Assembly (NCBI GenBank): GCA_016721505.1
Contig: JADKHX010000008.1
Coordinates: forward strand, 124,001-188,000
DNA from: Rhodocyclaceae bacterium
GTDB lineage: Bacteria; Pseudomonadota; Gammaproteobacteria; Burkholderiales; Rhodocyclaceae
Direction of reading: 5' to 3'
Length of the DNA: 64,000 nt
Below the pieces are notes generated by a model. It had not been told where the DNA came from. It saw only the letters and a program-made list of their open reading frames with translations, and did no database searches. Made by a program: the position numbers and the translations under genes. Shown here one piece after another: positions 26,007 to 35,596 of the stretch; position 1 is the stretch's first letter; each line of letters opens with the position of its first letter.

Positions 26007-26980
26007 GATTTTGCCGCCGTCGATGATTGCGCAATCGGGAAATGACAGTTCACTTGATGTGCTGGTGTCAATGACTTCAGCGCGACTTGTTCGGTCGCGC
26101 AAATCGTTTGCATGTGCGTACATCGATCGCGAAAGGCGCAACCTGACAGCCGATAACGAAAGTCCGGTACGACACCGCTGATCGCATGCATTTTGCGTCT
26201 GCCGCCACCCATGACTGGCGAAGATTGCAACAAACCCAGCGTGTAGGGATGCGCGGCAGATGAAAAAATATCATCGGTATCGCCTGTCTCGACAATGCGA
26301 CCTGAATACATCACCGCAACACGATCAGCGACTTGGGCGACCACACCGAGATCATGCGTGATAAGCAAAATGCCCATTCCTTGATCAGCAAGTTGGCGCA
26401 ACAAATTGAGGATGCGCGCCTGCACGGTGACATCCAAAGCGGTGCTGGGTTCATCGGCGATCAGGATATCGGGCTTGCAGGCAATCGCCATCGCGATCAT
26501 GGCACGTTGCAACTGCCCGCCGGACATTTGATGCGGGTATTTTTTGAGCGCAATATCGGTCAACCCGCTTTGCGCCAGCGCTCCGCTCACTGATGCACGC
26601 GCCGTGTTGATGTCGACGGAAAAATGGCGCCGTATCACGCCCATCATTTGTTCGCCGATGGTGAAAAACGGATTCAGCGCTGTCATCGGATTCTGAAAAA
26701 TCATCGCTATTTTTCGGCCACGAATTGGGGCGAGCGTCGCTTCACTGGCGCCGACAATTTCAGTTCCGGCGATTTGAACGCTGCCGCTGATTCGACAGTT
26801 CGGCGGTGTCAGGCCCAGGCAGGCCAATGCGGTAAGCGATTTCCCACTACCCGACTCGCCGACCAAACCGACGATCTCATTTGGCATCACCGCTAGATCA
26901 CATGCATTGACCGCCGCAGCCAGGCCGCCCGCATGGGCAAAAGATAAGCTGAGCTGTTTGATGACCAAGCCCCCACTCAT
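26003..26980 (-). CDS. Peptide/nickel-type ABC transporter ATP-binding protein (DppD-like)
   Basis: This 325-residue ATPase carries Walker A GESGSGKSLTALACLG, IFQNPMTALNPFFTIGEQMM, signature MSGGQLQRAMIAMAI, Walker B ILIADEPSTALDVTVQ and the His loop LLITHDLGVVAQ. The C-terminal oligo-peptide extension shows YRLSGCAFRDRCTHMQTIC. It pairs with the following DppF-like ATPase, overlapping it by ATGA, and overlaps the permease upstream in the same way. The order permease-permease-ATPase-ATPase is normal for dipeptide transporters. Confidence 0.92.
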   Translation of the reverse strand: MSGGLVIKQLSLSFAHAGGLAAAVNACDLAVMPNEIVGLVGESGSGKSLTALACLGLTPPNCRISGSVQIAGTEIVGASEATLAPIRGRKIAMIFQNPMTALNPFFTIGEQMMGVIRRHFSVDINTARASVSGALAQSGLTDIALKKYPHQMSGGQLQRAMIAMAIACKPDILIADEPSTALDVTVQARILNLLRQLADQGMGILLITHDLGVVAQVADRVAVMYSGRIVETGDTDDIFSSAAHPYTLGLLQSSPVMGGGRRKMHAISGVVPDFRYRLSGCAFRDRCTHMQTICATEQVALKSLTPAHQVNCHFPIAQSSTAAKS

Positions 26981-27804
26981 GGCTTGCGCTCCAGTTTGGG
27001 ATCAAGCGAATCACGGACGCTATCGACCAAGACGTTGGCGAAGAACACAGTGAGGAAAATCGCCATGCCGGGGAACATCGCCGTCCACCAATATTCGAGG
27101 AACACCGAGCGCGACGATGCCACCATCAACCCCCACTCCACCGTTGGCGGCACTGCACCCATGCCGATAAAGCTTAACGACGCAGTGGTAAGGATGGCGA
27201 AGCCAAAATCCATACTGGCTTGCACAATGACCGGACTGAGGCTATTGGGCAAAACATGACGCACAGCGATGCTTAGCGGCGGCGTGCCTATCGCGCGGGC
27301 TGCTTGAACATAAAGTTCCGACTTTACCGAGAGTACTGTCGAGCGCACGATACGTGCGTACCAAGGGAACCACGATATGGCAACGGCAATCAATGCGTTG
27401 AACAAGCCTGGCCCTAACAAGGCCGATAAGGTGATGGGCAAAAGCAAAGGCGGGAAGGCGAGAAATACGTCCGAGATTCGCATGAATATCGTATCGAGCC
27501 AACCGCCGGCGTAACCTGCGACCAAGCCAATCGGAATGCCGATACCGGCGGCGATGACAACCACACCAAGCGCCACCAACAGTGAGACGCGAGCACCATG
27601 TACCACACCCGAAAAAATATCGCGACCCAGTCCGTCGGTGCCAAACCAATGCTCGGCGCTTGGCGGCAGTAACTTCAGCGCAAAGTCGATTTGCGTTGGG
27701 TCAGCCAAACCCAGATAAGGCGCGAGCAATGCCAACACGACGATGCTGCCCAGACCAAAAGCGCTGATTGCAGCAAAAATGTTTCCGCGCACCCAGCTAG
27801 ACAT
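26977..27804 (-). CDS. ABC transporter permease (DppC-like)
   Basis: The 275-residue protein has about six membrane helices and the features of DppC: an HWFGTDGLGRDIFSGVVHGA opening and the EAA-type cytoplasmic loop YVQAARAIGTPPLSIAVRHV. It forms the translocation path with the DppB-like partner, whose gene overlaps it by 8 bases. Length is normal. Substrate class (peptide, nickel, opine or other) cannot be settled from sequence; the polyamine-rich context does not prove a polyamine substrate. Confidence 0.92.
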   Translation of the reverse strand: MSSWVRGNIFAAISAFGLGSIVVLALLAPYLGLADPTQIDFALKLLPPSAEHWFGTDGLGRDIFSGVVHGARVSLLVALGVVVIAAGIGIPIGLVAGYAGGWLDTIFMRISDVFLAFPPLLLPITLSALLGPGLFNALIAVAISWFPWYARIVRSTVLSVKSELYVQAARAIGTPPLSIAVRHVLPNSLSPVIVQASMDFGFAILTTASLSFIGMGAVPPTVEWGLMVASSRSVFLEYWWTAMFPGMAIFLTVFFANVLVDSVRDSLDPKLERKP

Positions 27805-28810
27805 GGATACGCGGATCGAGCACGAAGTACAGCATGTCGACGACCAAATTGATCAGCAGGTAGAGCGTGGAAATCACCAGCGTTACACCGAGCACAGCGG
27901 GGTAGTCATTGGTCACCACTGATTCGACGATATATGCACCGATGCCGGGCCAATCGAACAAGACTTCCGTGATCACGCTCCCGCCCAACATAAAGCCATA
28001 AGTCAGCCCGATGATGGTCAGCAATGGCACTAGTGTCGGCTTGAGCGCCAGCTTGAAATACAAACTACGCCGACTTGCACCATAGGCACGCGCGGCGCGG
28101 ATGTGATCGCTGCCGAGCACCTCTATCATCATGTTGCGCGTCGCCCGCAAGATCGTCGCCAGCGAAGCCAGCATCAATGTCAACGTGGGCAAAACCAAGT
28201 GCGAAAAAGCGCTTTTTAAGGCCGACGTATTTCCAGCCAAAGCGCTATCAATCAGCAACAAACCGGTGTGCGCCGGAACCGGAAAATCCACGATCAGATT
28301 GGTGTCGATGCGACCTTGTAACGGTAGCCATCCCAGCCACCCGTAAAAAATCATTTGCAGCACGATACCCAAAAAAAACACCGGCACCGCGACCCCTGAT
28401 ACCGCCAGCATGCGCGTCAATCCATCTATCCAGCGACCGCGCTGGGCTGCGGAAAGTATGCCCAAAGGAACGCCAAGCGCCACGGCAAGCAGCAGCGCAA
28501 GACTGACCAATTCTGCTGTCGCGGAAAGTCGTTGTATAACTTCTTCCATCACCGGCCGGCCGGTGCGCAGACTGGTGCCAAATTCACCTTGTGCCACTTG
28601 CACTATGTACCTCCCCAACTGGATCACGACGGGGCGGTCCAAGCCAAGATCAGCGCGTGCTTGCGCAATTTGTTCGGCAGTCGGCTTTGATCCCAGCATC
28701 ATTTCTATAGGTGAGCTAGGCAGTGCACGGCTCAACACAAAAGTGAAAATCGCCACGCCAACAACAATCAGCGCCAGCATTGCTAGGCGGCGGAAAAAGT
28801 AGCCCAGCAT
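27797..28810 (-). CDS. ABC transporter permease (DppB-like)
   Basis: The permease of about 337 residues begins MLGYFFRRLAMLALIVVGVA and includes ALPSSPIEMMLG and the EAA loop DHIRAARAYGASRRSLYFKL, matching DppB-type proteins with about six helices. The ATG at 28810 is chosen; an upstream TTG at 28819 only adds three residues. The gene starts 9 bases after the stop of the (frameshifted) binding-protein gene, so it depends on that gene for transcription and probably translation. Confidence 0.92.
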   Translation of the reverse strand: MLGYFFRRLAMLALIVVGVAIFTFVLSRALPSSPIEMMLGSKPTAEQIAQARADLGLDRPVVIQLGRYIVQVAQGEFGTSLRTGRPVMEEVIQRLSATAELVSLALLLAVALGVPLGILSAAQRGRWIDGLTRMLAVSGVAVPVFFLGIVLQMIFYGWLGWLPLQGRIDTNLIVDFPVPAHTGLLLIDSALAGNTSALKSAFSHLVLPTLTLMLASLATILRATRNMMIEVLGSDHIRAARAYGASRRSLYFKLALKPTLVPLLTIIGLTYGFMLGGSVITEVLFDWPGIGAYIVESVVTNDYPAVLGVTLVISTLYLLINLVVDMLYFVLDPRIHV

Positions 28811-28819
28811 AAATGCCAA

Positions 28820-29134
28820 CTATCGTGTCAAGGTGTAAAACATAACAGCATCGTAGGCAGGATTGAGCTTTACGCCTTTAATCGACTTGCGGTGGATCGC
28901 TCTTCCATTGAGGTCGGCGACAAAAATCGCCACTGCATCATCAATCAGGATTTGTTGGGCAATCGCGTATTTCGCAGTCGCTGCTGCCTTGTCGGTCGCC
29001 TCCAAAGCTACGCCTTCGTTTACCACTTTGTCGTACATCGGATTGGCATAGTTCGACAAATTGAAGTCGATGGTTTCTCTGTACGAAACAGCCCAATCAA
29101 CCAATCTGATGGTGTCGCATAGCTTGGCCACCAA
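28820..29134 (-). pseudogene. C-terminal part of frameshifted peptide-type binding protein
   Basis: This frame continues the solute-binding protein upstream: from TIDFNLSNYANPMYDKVVNE on it shows the usual C-terminal lobe, including AIAQQILIDDAVAIFVADLN and a Pro-Tyr end. The upstream frame reads GLFRTEKP then goes out of frame. Adding one base in the A run (T run at 29074-29076 on the plus strand) joins them as GLFRTEKTIDFNLSNYANP. The ATG at 29134 is unlikely to be a real start. A genuine mutation or a homopolymer sequencing error are equally possible. Confidence 0.75.
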
Positions 29135-30387
29135 GTCATAGTGATGAGATTGGTCGCATTTTGCCTACCCTTGGCATCATCCCAAATTTTTCCCCATGGT
29201 CCAGGTTTCAGATCAACAGCGATGCCAATTTTTTCCAGATTGCTTTTGAATAACAACAGGGAGTTTTTGTATTCCTCGCTGGTACTGATATAGGCAATCG
29301 AGATACGTCTATCTTTCGCGGCGACACCCGAACTGTCTACAAGTTGCTTGGCTTTGGCGAGATCAAAATTCGGCATCTTTAGATTGGCATGGTGACCCCA
29401 CATCGTGCTGGGAATGATTCCAATCGAACGCTTCGCGCCACCTTCATAAATATTACTGACGACGGTGGCATAGTCCCAAGCGTAGCTCAGCGCTTGGCGA
29501 AATTTCAGGTTGTCGGTCGGCGCCTTGTTGGTGTTGATGAGTAATTGCGTATTGCGCCAAGAGGCACCTTGCGCCACGGTAATCGCCGGATTGTTGGCCA
29601 GTGTCTTGACCAAGTCGGCGGCGGGTAGCGTGATGAAATCTGCTTCGCCGGCGCGAATCATTTGCACTTGTGTCGCCGCTTCTTGCACTAGCTTGAGATT
29701 GACCCGTGCATATTGGCCTTCTTTCCAGCCACCCCAATAGTCATCAAATTTGTCCAGCACGACTTCCTGTCCGCGATTCCATAATTTCACTTTGTAAGGG
29801 CCGGTGCCCCCATCATTGCCTTGGTTAAACCACTCAGTGCCTTTTTGCATCGCCGCCGGCGAGATCATGTAGGCCGCGTATTGCGATGAGGCAATCAAAT
29901 CGACCGCAGCCGGGATTTTGGTTTTGATGGTCAAAGTATTGGCATCCGGCGCAGCGATCGTATCTACCGCCGACCAAATAAACGCCGCACCTTTCCCAAG
30001 CTTAATGGTGCGCTCCAGCGAGGCTTTGGCTGCAGCCGCATCGAAGCTTGTGCCATCGTGAAATTTGACGTTTTTGCGTAGGTGAAAAGTCCAGGTCTTG
30101 CCGTCTTTGCTCACGCTCCAATCCGTCGCCAGCGCCGGGGTAAAAATCGGCTTACCGGCGTTGGGGTTGTACCAAATCAATGGTTCGTAAATGTTCGACA
30201 GTAATATCACCTCGGTCGACGAGGCAATCGAAGGATCCCAATCTTTGATGTCGGCATACATCGCATAGACCAAGGGTTTGTCGGTCTGAGCCAGCGCCGG
30301 AAACGCAACACACAAGGTCATCAGGAACGATGCAATGATGGGCATCCGGTGGAAAAATTTGATCGTTTGAGAATTCCGTTTCATCAT
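29020..30387 (-). CDS. Peptide-type ABC solute-binding protein (family 5), frameshifted
   Basis: The frame starts with a signal peptide (MPIIASFLMTLCVAFPALAQ) and has the SBP family 5 pattern: NIYEPLIWYNP, PALATDWSVSKDGKTWTFHL and KFHDGTSFDAAAAKASLERT. It should capture a peptide-like ligand in the periplasm for the DppBCDF-type transporter downstream. Near the expected C-terminal third (after MTWWPSYATPSDWLIGLFRT) the frame is lost at a short A run, and the rest lies in 28820-29134. Together they would give about 522 residues, normal for the family. If the shift is real, import by this system is probably impaired. Confidence 0.88.
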   Translation of the reverse strand: MMKRNSQTIKFFHRMPIIASFLMTLCVAFPALAQTDKPLVYAMYADIKDWDPSIASSTEVILLSNIYEPLIWYNPNAGKPIFTPALATDWSVSKDGKTWTFHLRKNVKFHDGTSFDAAAAKASLERTIKLGKGAAFIWSAVDTIAAPDANTLTIKTKIPAAVDLIASSQYAAYMISPAAMQKGTEWFNQGNDGGTGPYKVKLWNRGQEVVLDKFDDYWGGWKEGQYARVNLKLVQEAATQVQMIRAGEADFITLPAADLVKTLANNPAITVAQGASWRNTQLLINTNKAPTDNLKFRQALSYAWDYATVVSNIYEGGAKRSIGIIPSTMWGHHANLKMPNFDLAKAKQLVDSSGVAAKDRRISIAYISTSEEYKNSLLLFKSNLEKIGIAVDLKPGPWGKIWDDAKGRQNATNLITMTWWPSYATPSDWLIGLFRTEKPSTSICRTMPIRCTTKW

Positions 30388-30394
30388 TAGTTTC

Positions 30395-31969
30395 CTAGCT
30401 GCAATCGATGCCGTGATTGCTCAAGAAATTGGCCAAGGGCGACAATTGATCGGCGTATTGTCGCCAGCGCTGAACCGAGTCACGATAAACCGGACGGCGC
30501 ACTTGCGCTGCACTGGCCGTAGCAGCGGGCGAGGCGTTTTCATGAAAACTCAGGCACGCGGCTTCCCACGGCAAGCCACAGTACTCGAGCAGCGTACGGG
30601 TCGCACCTTTCTGGTCGCTGACCAAGGTTTCATAGTCAATATCTACGAAGCTATCGGGAATGGTTTTGCGCCAATGCGCCATCAACTGATGGTAGGCCAA
30701 ATAGTAATGGCCAAGATCATCCAGGCTGTATGAAAAAGGATAGCCCATGCGAAATAGCGTCTTGTACATCGCATAGCAGCTATCCAGCGGATGACGGCGC
30801 AGATGAACGACTTTTGCGTTTGGAAGATACAGAAAATTGTCCGGTGTTTTGTTAATCAAATGCACAGCAGTATTGCCATAGCCTTTGATCCCATCGCGAT
30901 ATATCTGGCCAAGGCGAGAAAAATCGATTTGCGCGGAGCGCTGAATCATCTCAAATTTACCGCCGGACCCGGAAGCCAATTGCATTAATGCGAAAACAAA
31001 ATTGGTAATTTCGCCCAGGCTCGCCACCTGGCTGTGCGAACTCAAAATGCGGTCAACCAAGGTCGTTCCACTGCGCGGCAAACCCATTACAAAAAACGAA
31101 GTTTCCACTTCATCACTGCGCTTTGCGCCTGCCAGCAAAGAAGCATCAAATACTTCTGCGATTTTTTCCATCGCGGCGACGTCATTGGCGACCTTGTAGG
31201 CCAACATGCTGCGCCGTCGGTCAGCCCCGCGCTTTACAAATGCGAATGACTTCTCGGCTTCGCCAAGGTCTTCATACTCTTTCGCCAAGGCATAACTCAA
31301 CGGCACTTCGCCTGGGTGGTTCGCGGGCAAGTCTTGCAACATGCGCGATAACGCATCAACGTGCTGGGTTTCGGGAGTCCATGTCTTGAGCATGGAGCGG
31401 TTCAAATACGCACCCATATCGCTTGGTGCCAGCACCAGCACTTGGTCAAACAGCGCTTCGGCCTGCGCGATTTTGCCAAGTGCTACATAGGAGGATGCGA
31501 GGTTGTAGAGGTAAGGCGCATGTGCGGGCTGCAATTGCACCGCACGCTCATAGCAACGACAGGCTTGCATATGTCCGGCGCAATGCAAATACATTTGCGC
31601 AATGTCTTGCAGTACATCTGGGTTTGCCTCGAAGCGGGTCTCAAGTTCACCAAGGCGATGCAGTGCAGTCGCGATATCGCCGGTGTAGATCAGACTCTCA
31701 ACAAATCGCATTTGCGCGTTGAAATTTTCGGAATCAAGATCGGCGGCGCGTCTTGCCGCCACCAGCATCGCGGAGAATTTTCCCAACCGTTGGAATGCGT
31801 GACTGAGCGTTAGCAACTGCGCGACCGGCAACTTAGGTTCGGTCATCAATCGCGCGCACATTGCAAGCGCCTCGTCGTGGCGGCCGTTGCGCAAATGCTG
31901 TTCGAGAGTGCTGAGCTGCCCTGACGCGTCTTGTTCAATCATCGGATTTGGACAAATTATTGGGGACAC
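30395..31969 (-). CDS. TPR-repeat sulfotransferase family protein
   Basis: The first ~260 residues are TPR helices (for example YLYNLASSYVALGKIAQAEA), followed by a sulfotransferase domain. The PAPS 5'-phosphosulfate loop is MGLPRSGTTLVDRILSSHSQ and the 3'-phosphate contact region is VVHLRRHPLDSCYAMYKTLF. Such TPR-sulfotransferases are common in Proteobacteria and transfer sulfate from PAPS to unknown acceptors, possibly cell-surface carbohydrates or proteins. The gene sits 7 bases upstream of the binding-protein gene and is probably in the same operon. A second ATG at 31942 is possible. No PAPS synthesis genes are nearby. Confidence 0.88.
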   Translation of the reverse strand: MSPIICPNPMIEQDASGQLSTLEQHLRNGRHDEALAMCARLMTEPKLPVAQLLTLSHAFQRLGKFSAMLVAARRAADLDSENFNAQMRFVESLIYTGDIATALHRLGELETRFEANPDVLQDIAQMYLHCAGHMQACRCYERAVQLQPAHAPYLYNLASSYVALGKIAQAEALFDQVLVLAPSDMGAYLNRSMLKTWTPETQHVDALSRMLQDLPANHPGEVPLSYALAKEYEDLGEAEKSFAFVKRGADRRRSMLAYKVANDVAAMEKIAEVFDASLLAGAKRSDEVETSFFVMGLPRSGTTLVDRILSSHSQVASLGEITNFVFALMQLASGSGGKFEMIQRSAQIDFSRLGQIYRDGIKGYGNTAVHLINKTPDNFLYLPNAKVVHLRRHPLDSCYAMYKTLFRMGYPFSYSLDDLGHYYLAYHQLMAHWRKTIPDSFVDIDYETLVSDQKGATRTLLEYCGLPWEAACLSFHENASPAATASAAQVRRPVYRDSVQRWRQYADQLSPLANFLSNHGIDCS

Positions 31970-32070
31970 ACGAACAATAACGCAATCGCAAGCAATCGCA
32001 CTTGCTAACGCAGCCTAGCCGCGAATTGATCGCTGGCTCGGCTTTCATACCGAACCAGCATGCTGCCTGA

Positions 32071-34455
32071 TCAGAAATTGTAGTTGGCTGAAACCCCAAT
32101 CGTACGCGGCTGCGAAATCATGACTTTCGATCCGTTGCCGAAGTAGTTTTGTGTCGGATCGGTTCCCATATGTGCTTCGAGAAAGCCACCAGTAATGCCC
32201 TCATTGTTAGTCAAATTCTTGACGAACAAAGTGGCGCTCCATTTATCCGCAGAAATCGTTGATGACAAACCCCACTGGGTAAAACTCTCCCAAGTCTTTT
32301 TGTAACGCGCCGAAGTCAAAATGGAATTTTGCGTTTCGCCTTGGTAATAGCCGTTGATACGATTTGTCCAGTAAAGGCCATTGGCCAAAGGCGTCGTGTG
32401 GTCAAGTGACGCACTCAAAGTGTTCTTGGGCGTGCCAGGAAGTTTGGTCCCTGCCTTGGCAGTCACTACGGCAAGATTGTCCGCACGACGCACATCCTCA
32501 TCAAGTTTTGCATCGACGTAGGCGTAGCTCAAGGTGTAGCGCCAAGCTTGCCCGATGCGATTGCTTAACTCAAGTTCCAATCCGCGGCTACTGGCCTTGC
32601 CACCGTTTTGCGCAGCATAAAAGCCCCAATTCGGCGTTGCGGTATCAACTTGGATATCCTTCCAGTCGATGTTGAAGACTGAAATGTTGTAACGCATTTC
32701 GCCGTCCTTACCTTTAATACCGATCTCCGTATTGGTATTGGTATCCGACTTGAATGACTGCCATTTGGCGCTCTCAGCAAATATCCCGGTGAGCGGCACC
32801 GCGTTCGCGCCGCCGCGTCGATAACCCTCAGAAACTGTGGCATAGAGCATCTGCTTGGGCGACATATCCCACGAGATATTTCCTTTGTACAAATTGCCTG
32901 AATCGTTTTGGCCAAATACCGCATGCACGGTAGCGTTGAAAGGGGCGATTACACCGGAGCCGAGAATTGAATCGTTGTTAAAGTCGGTGCTGAAATGGCG
33001 CACACCGCCGGTGACGCGCAAAGTCGGCATTAGATTCCAAGTCAATTCGCCAAAGTAGGCTTTCTCTTTGAATTTTTGTTTACGTTCAAACACAAAATCG
33101 TTGTCATTGCTGATGCTGGCCGCCGTTCCCGCCGAGGTACCACCCGCTGTCGCCCAAGCTTTCAGGCCTCGTAGATAGCTGTATTGCGCGGCATCCAGAT
33201 CCTGATTTTGGTAATAGGCGCCGACGATGTAATCAAAAGCGCCGCCTTTCTTCGAAACTAGGCGCAGCTCTTGTACAAAAGCCTTGTCGCCATAGCTACG
33301 ATTCGCCTGCGCCATTGGACGAGGGTAGTTGTAGTAATAGCTTGATAGCCAAAAATTCTTGGCATAGAAACCAGTGTTTTCTGACGAACTTTTACCTGTT
33401 TGATCGTAGTGCGAGGTGCCGCTCGAAAGTGTCGCAAAGCCAACATCCAAATCCATTTCCAGCGCTAACAAATCGACCTTGCGATCAGAAGGCTCGAGCT
33501 GAATCGATCCATTTTCGTATTCACCATAGGGCACACCGTTACCATCGTTACCGCGTGTGGGTTGCCGGCGACCGCCGATATCGTCTTTTTGCGTTTGATA
33601 GGTGAGCAAAGCTTGAAAGGTATTCGACGGCTTGGCTAAAAAAGACACGCGGGCATAGTCGATCTTGACAGTGTCGGCATCTTTGACCGAGTGATAGGTC
33701 GCTGCGGGATTCAATATGCCGCTCGGCGCGACTGGCGCGCCCGCGGCGTCCAAGGTATAGACATTGCGGTAATCGATCACACCCGCGTTATCCACACGAC
33801 CGGCCACTACCCGCATCGCAGCATTTTCGCCCAAGGCCAGATTGAACATACCGTCGAGAGAATTGTTCCAGCCGGATGAACCCTCAGTTTTGCTGATTGT
33901 GCCTTCTACTTTGCCCGAAGTGCGCTTTAGTTCCGGCTGGCGCGTGATGTAGCGCACGGTACCGCCCAAAGAACCTGAGCCATAAAGTGTTCCTTGCGGG
34001 CCACGCAGAATTTCAACACGATCTACATCTTTGATCAAAAAATTGGCAAAGATGGGGGTGCCATTGACATAGGTCGATACGGTCGGCACCGCTGAGGTCT
34101 GAAAGTCGCCGAGCGCCGAGCCATTGGTGTTCAACCCGCGCACTGTGACTGCACTAATGACGCCGGAATTTCGCGCGCCACGATCAACCACTGAGGCACC
34201 AGCGACTCCACGCAGCATTTCCACCTGATCGGTAATAATCTTGTCTTCCAAATCCTCGCCGCGAACTGCTGAAATGTTGTACGGGATTTTCAGAATATTT
34301 TCCTTGCGCCCTTGTGCGGTCACCACCACCACGTTTTTCCCACTATCCGCGCCGTCGGCCGATTGTGCCGTAGCGACACCCGCTATACCCCCAGAGAAAG
34401 CAAGCGCAATGGCAGTCGCGAGCGTCTTCTTTTTGAATTGTGCAGTTCGATTCAT
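32071..34455 (-). CDS. TonB-dependent outer-membrane receptor
   Basis: From the ATG at 34455 (GGAG about 9 bases upstream) the product has 794 residues: a signal peptide ending GVATAQS, a plug domain with KENILKIPYNISAVRGEDLE and VEILRGPQGTLYGSGSLGGT, and a long beta-barrel ending ...GVSANYNF with a terminal Phe, as expected for outer-membrane insertion. TonB-dependent receptors import large or scarce ligands such as siderophores, vitamins or sugars. Plug and barrel resemble the broad proteobacterial group often annotated for siderophores, but no iron genes are near. A nitrilase gene is divergent, which may point to a nitrogenous ligand; this is speculative. Confidence 0.93.
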   Translation of the reverse strand: MNRTAQFKKKTLATAIALAFSGGIAGVATAQSADGADSGKNVVVVTAQGRKENILKIPYNISAVRGEDLEDKIITDQVEMLRGVAGASVVDRGARNSGVISAVTVRGLNTNGSALGDFQTSAVPTVSTYVNGTPIFANFLIKDVDRVEILRGPQGTLYGSGSLGGTVRYITRQPELKRTSGKVEGTISKTEGSSGWNNSLDGMFNLALGENAAMRVVAGRVDNAGVIDYRNVYTLDAAGAPVAPSGILNPAATYHSVKDADTVKIDYARVSFLAKPSNTFQALLTYQTQKDDIGGRRQPTRGNDGNGVPYGEYENGSIQLEPSDRKVDLLALEMDLDVGFATLSSGTSHYDQTGKSSSENTGFYAKNFWLSSYYYNYPRPMAQANRSYGDKAFVQELRLVSKKGGAFDYIVGAYYQNQDLDAAQYSYLRGLKAWATAGGTSAGTAASISNDNDFVFERKQKFKEKAYFGELTWNLMPTLRVTGGVRHFSTDFNNDSILGSGVIAPFNATVHAVFGQNDSGNLYKGNISWDMSPKQMLYATVSEGYRRGGANAVPLTGIFAESAKWQSFKSDTNTNTEIGIKGKDGEMRYNISVFNIDWKDIQVDTATPNWGFYAAQNGGKASSRGLELELSNRIGQAWRYTLSYAYVDAKLDEDVRRADNLAVVTAKAGTKLPGTPKNTLSASLDHTTPLANGLYWTNRINGYYQGETQNSILTSARYKKTWESFTQWGLSSTISADKWSATLFVKNLTNNEGITGGFLEAHMGTDPTQNYFGNGSKVMISQPRTIGVSANYNF

Positions 34456-34719
34456 TGTTGAATTCTCCAGAGTAAAGTTTGTATGCGGTGAAGCGTGGAT
34501 GCAACGTGGTCGCGCCAAACCGGTCAGGTCACCGGATGACACAACTATCACCGAGCGCCGCACATCGGTCAATTACCCCATAGGGTTACTCCTTTTGAGG
34601 AATTGTTGCTCGGCTATCCTTCACCCTATATTCAAAGCCCGAACCAAATCGCCTGCCGACGAGATCGAATCCATGAAGTGCTTGGTACGACTAGCCAAGC
34701 GCCGTAGAAAGGGAAATGA

Positions 34720-35577
34720 ATGAGTTTTTTTACGATTGCCGCTGTACAGATGCCGGTCTCATCGCTGACTGAAAACCTCAGCGTAATGGAAAGAAATTTG
34801 GATACCTTGATGGCGCGCTTTCCCGCCGTGCAGATGGTGTTATTCAGTGAATTGTGCGCATATGGCGCGGCGAAATCACAAGCGCAGGAACTTGGCGGCC
34901 CCGTTGAGCAAACATTTTGTGCGATGGCGGCACGGCACAAAGTTTGGTTGATTCCCGGCTCGGTGTATGTTCGCGACGGCGACAAGCTTTACAACTCCGC
35001 GCCTGTAATTAACCCACAAGGCGAAATCATCGCCCGTTACCGAAAGATGTTTCCCTTTCTGCCTTTCGAAATTGGTGTTGAGGCGGGCAGCGAGTTTTGC
35101 GTTTTCGATGTGCCTGACGTTGGACGGTTTGGCGTGTCAATTTGCTACGATAAATGGTTCCCCGAGACCACACGCACGATGGCGGTGATGGGTGCCGAGG
35201 TGATTTTGCATCCAACCATGACGGACACCATAGATCGAGAACTTGAACTGACGATTGCGCGCACCAATGCGGCTATCAATCAATGCTATTTCTTCGACAT
35301 CAACGGCACCGGTGAATGCGGCAATGGTCGCTCGATTATCGTCGGTCCGGCCGGCGATGTGATTCACGAGGCGGGTGTAGGGCGAGAAATCATGCCGGTG
35401 GAGATTGATCTGGCACGCGTACGTCGAGAGCGCGACAAAGGTTTGATGTCGCTGGGGCAGCCACTAAAAAGTTATCGCGATTGCAGCGTGGATTTTGCGG
35501 CAGCACAAGACACTCCTGAAATCGATGCCTACCTCGCCAGTCTTGGCGCATTGAAAAAATCAACACGCAATCCGTAG
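34720..35577 (+). CDS. Nitrilase-superfamily carbon-nitrogen hydrolase
   Basis: The 285-residue protein contains the three catalytic elements of the superfamily: Glu in VLFSELCAYG (residue ~44), Lys in RYRKMFPFLPF (~110) and Cys in GVSICYDKWFPETTR (~143). It would hydrolyse an amide, carbamoyl or nitrile bond in the cytoplasm. Given the polyamine genes around it, an N-carbamoylputrescine or omega-amide substrate is possible, but its motifs do not clearly match AguB. It is divergent from the TonB receptor and convergent with a LuxR regulator, with a hairpin shared at the 3' ends. Confidence 0.87.
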   Translation: MSFFTIAAVQMPVSSLTENLSVMERNLDTLMARFPAVQMVLFSELCAYGAAKSQAQELGGPVEQTFCAMAARHKVWLIPGSVYVRDGDKLYNSAPVINPQGEIIARYRKMFPFLPFEIGVEAGSEFCVFDVPDVGRFGVSICYDKWFPETTRTMAVMGAEVILHPTMTDTIDRELELTIARTNAAINQCYFFDINGTGECGNGRSIIVGPAGDVIHEAGVGREIMPVEIDLARVRRERDKGLMSLGQPLKSYRDCSVDFAAAQDTPEIDAYLASLGALKKSTRNP

Positions 35578-35596
35578 TTCGCCTTCGTGGCGAACT
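35576..35596. terminator. Bidirectional hairpin between nitrilase and LuxR genes
   Basis: The arms AGTTCGCC and GGCGAACT form a perfect 8-bp stem around TTCGT and span from the nitrilase stop codon to the stop codon of the convergent luxR-type gene. There is no long T-tract on either side. Confidence 0.65.

Noticed and set aside
31423..31450. TTGGTGCC-AGCACCAGCACTT resembling the dispersed repeat
   Set aside because: It lacks the TTGGTGCTGG core plus tail and is explained by codons of the TPR-sulfotransferase gene.
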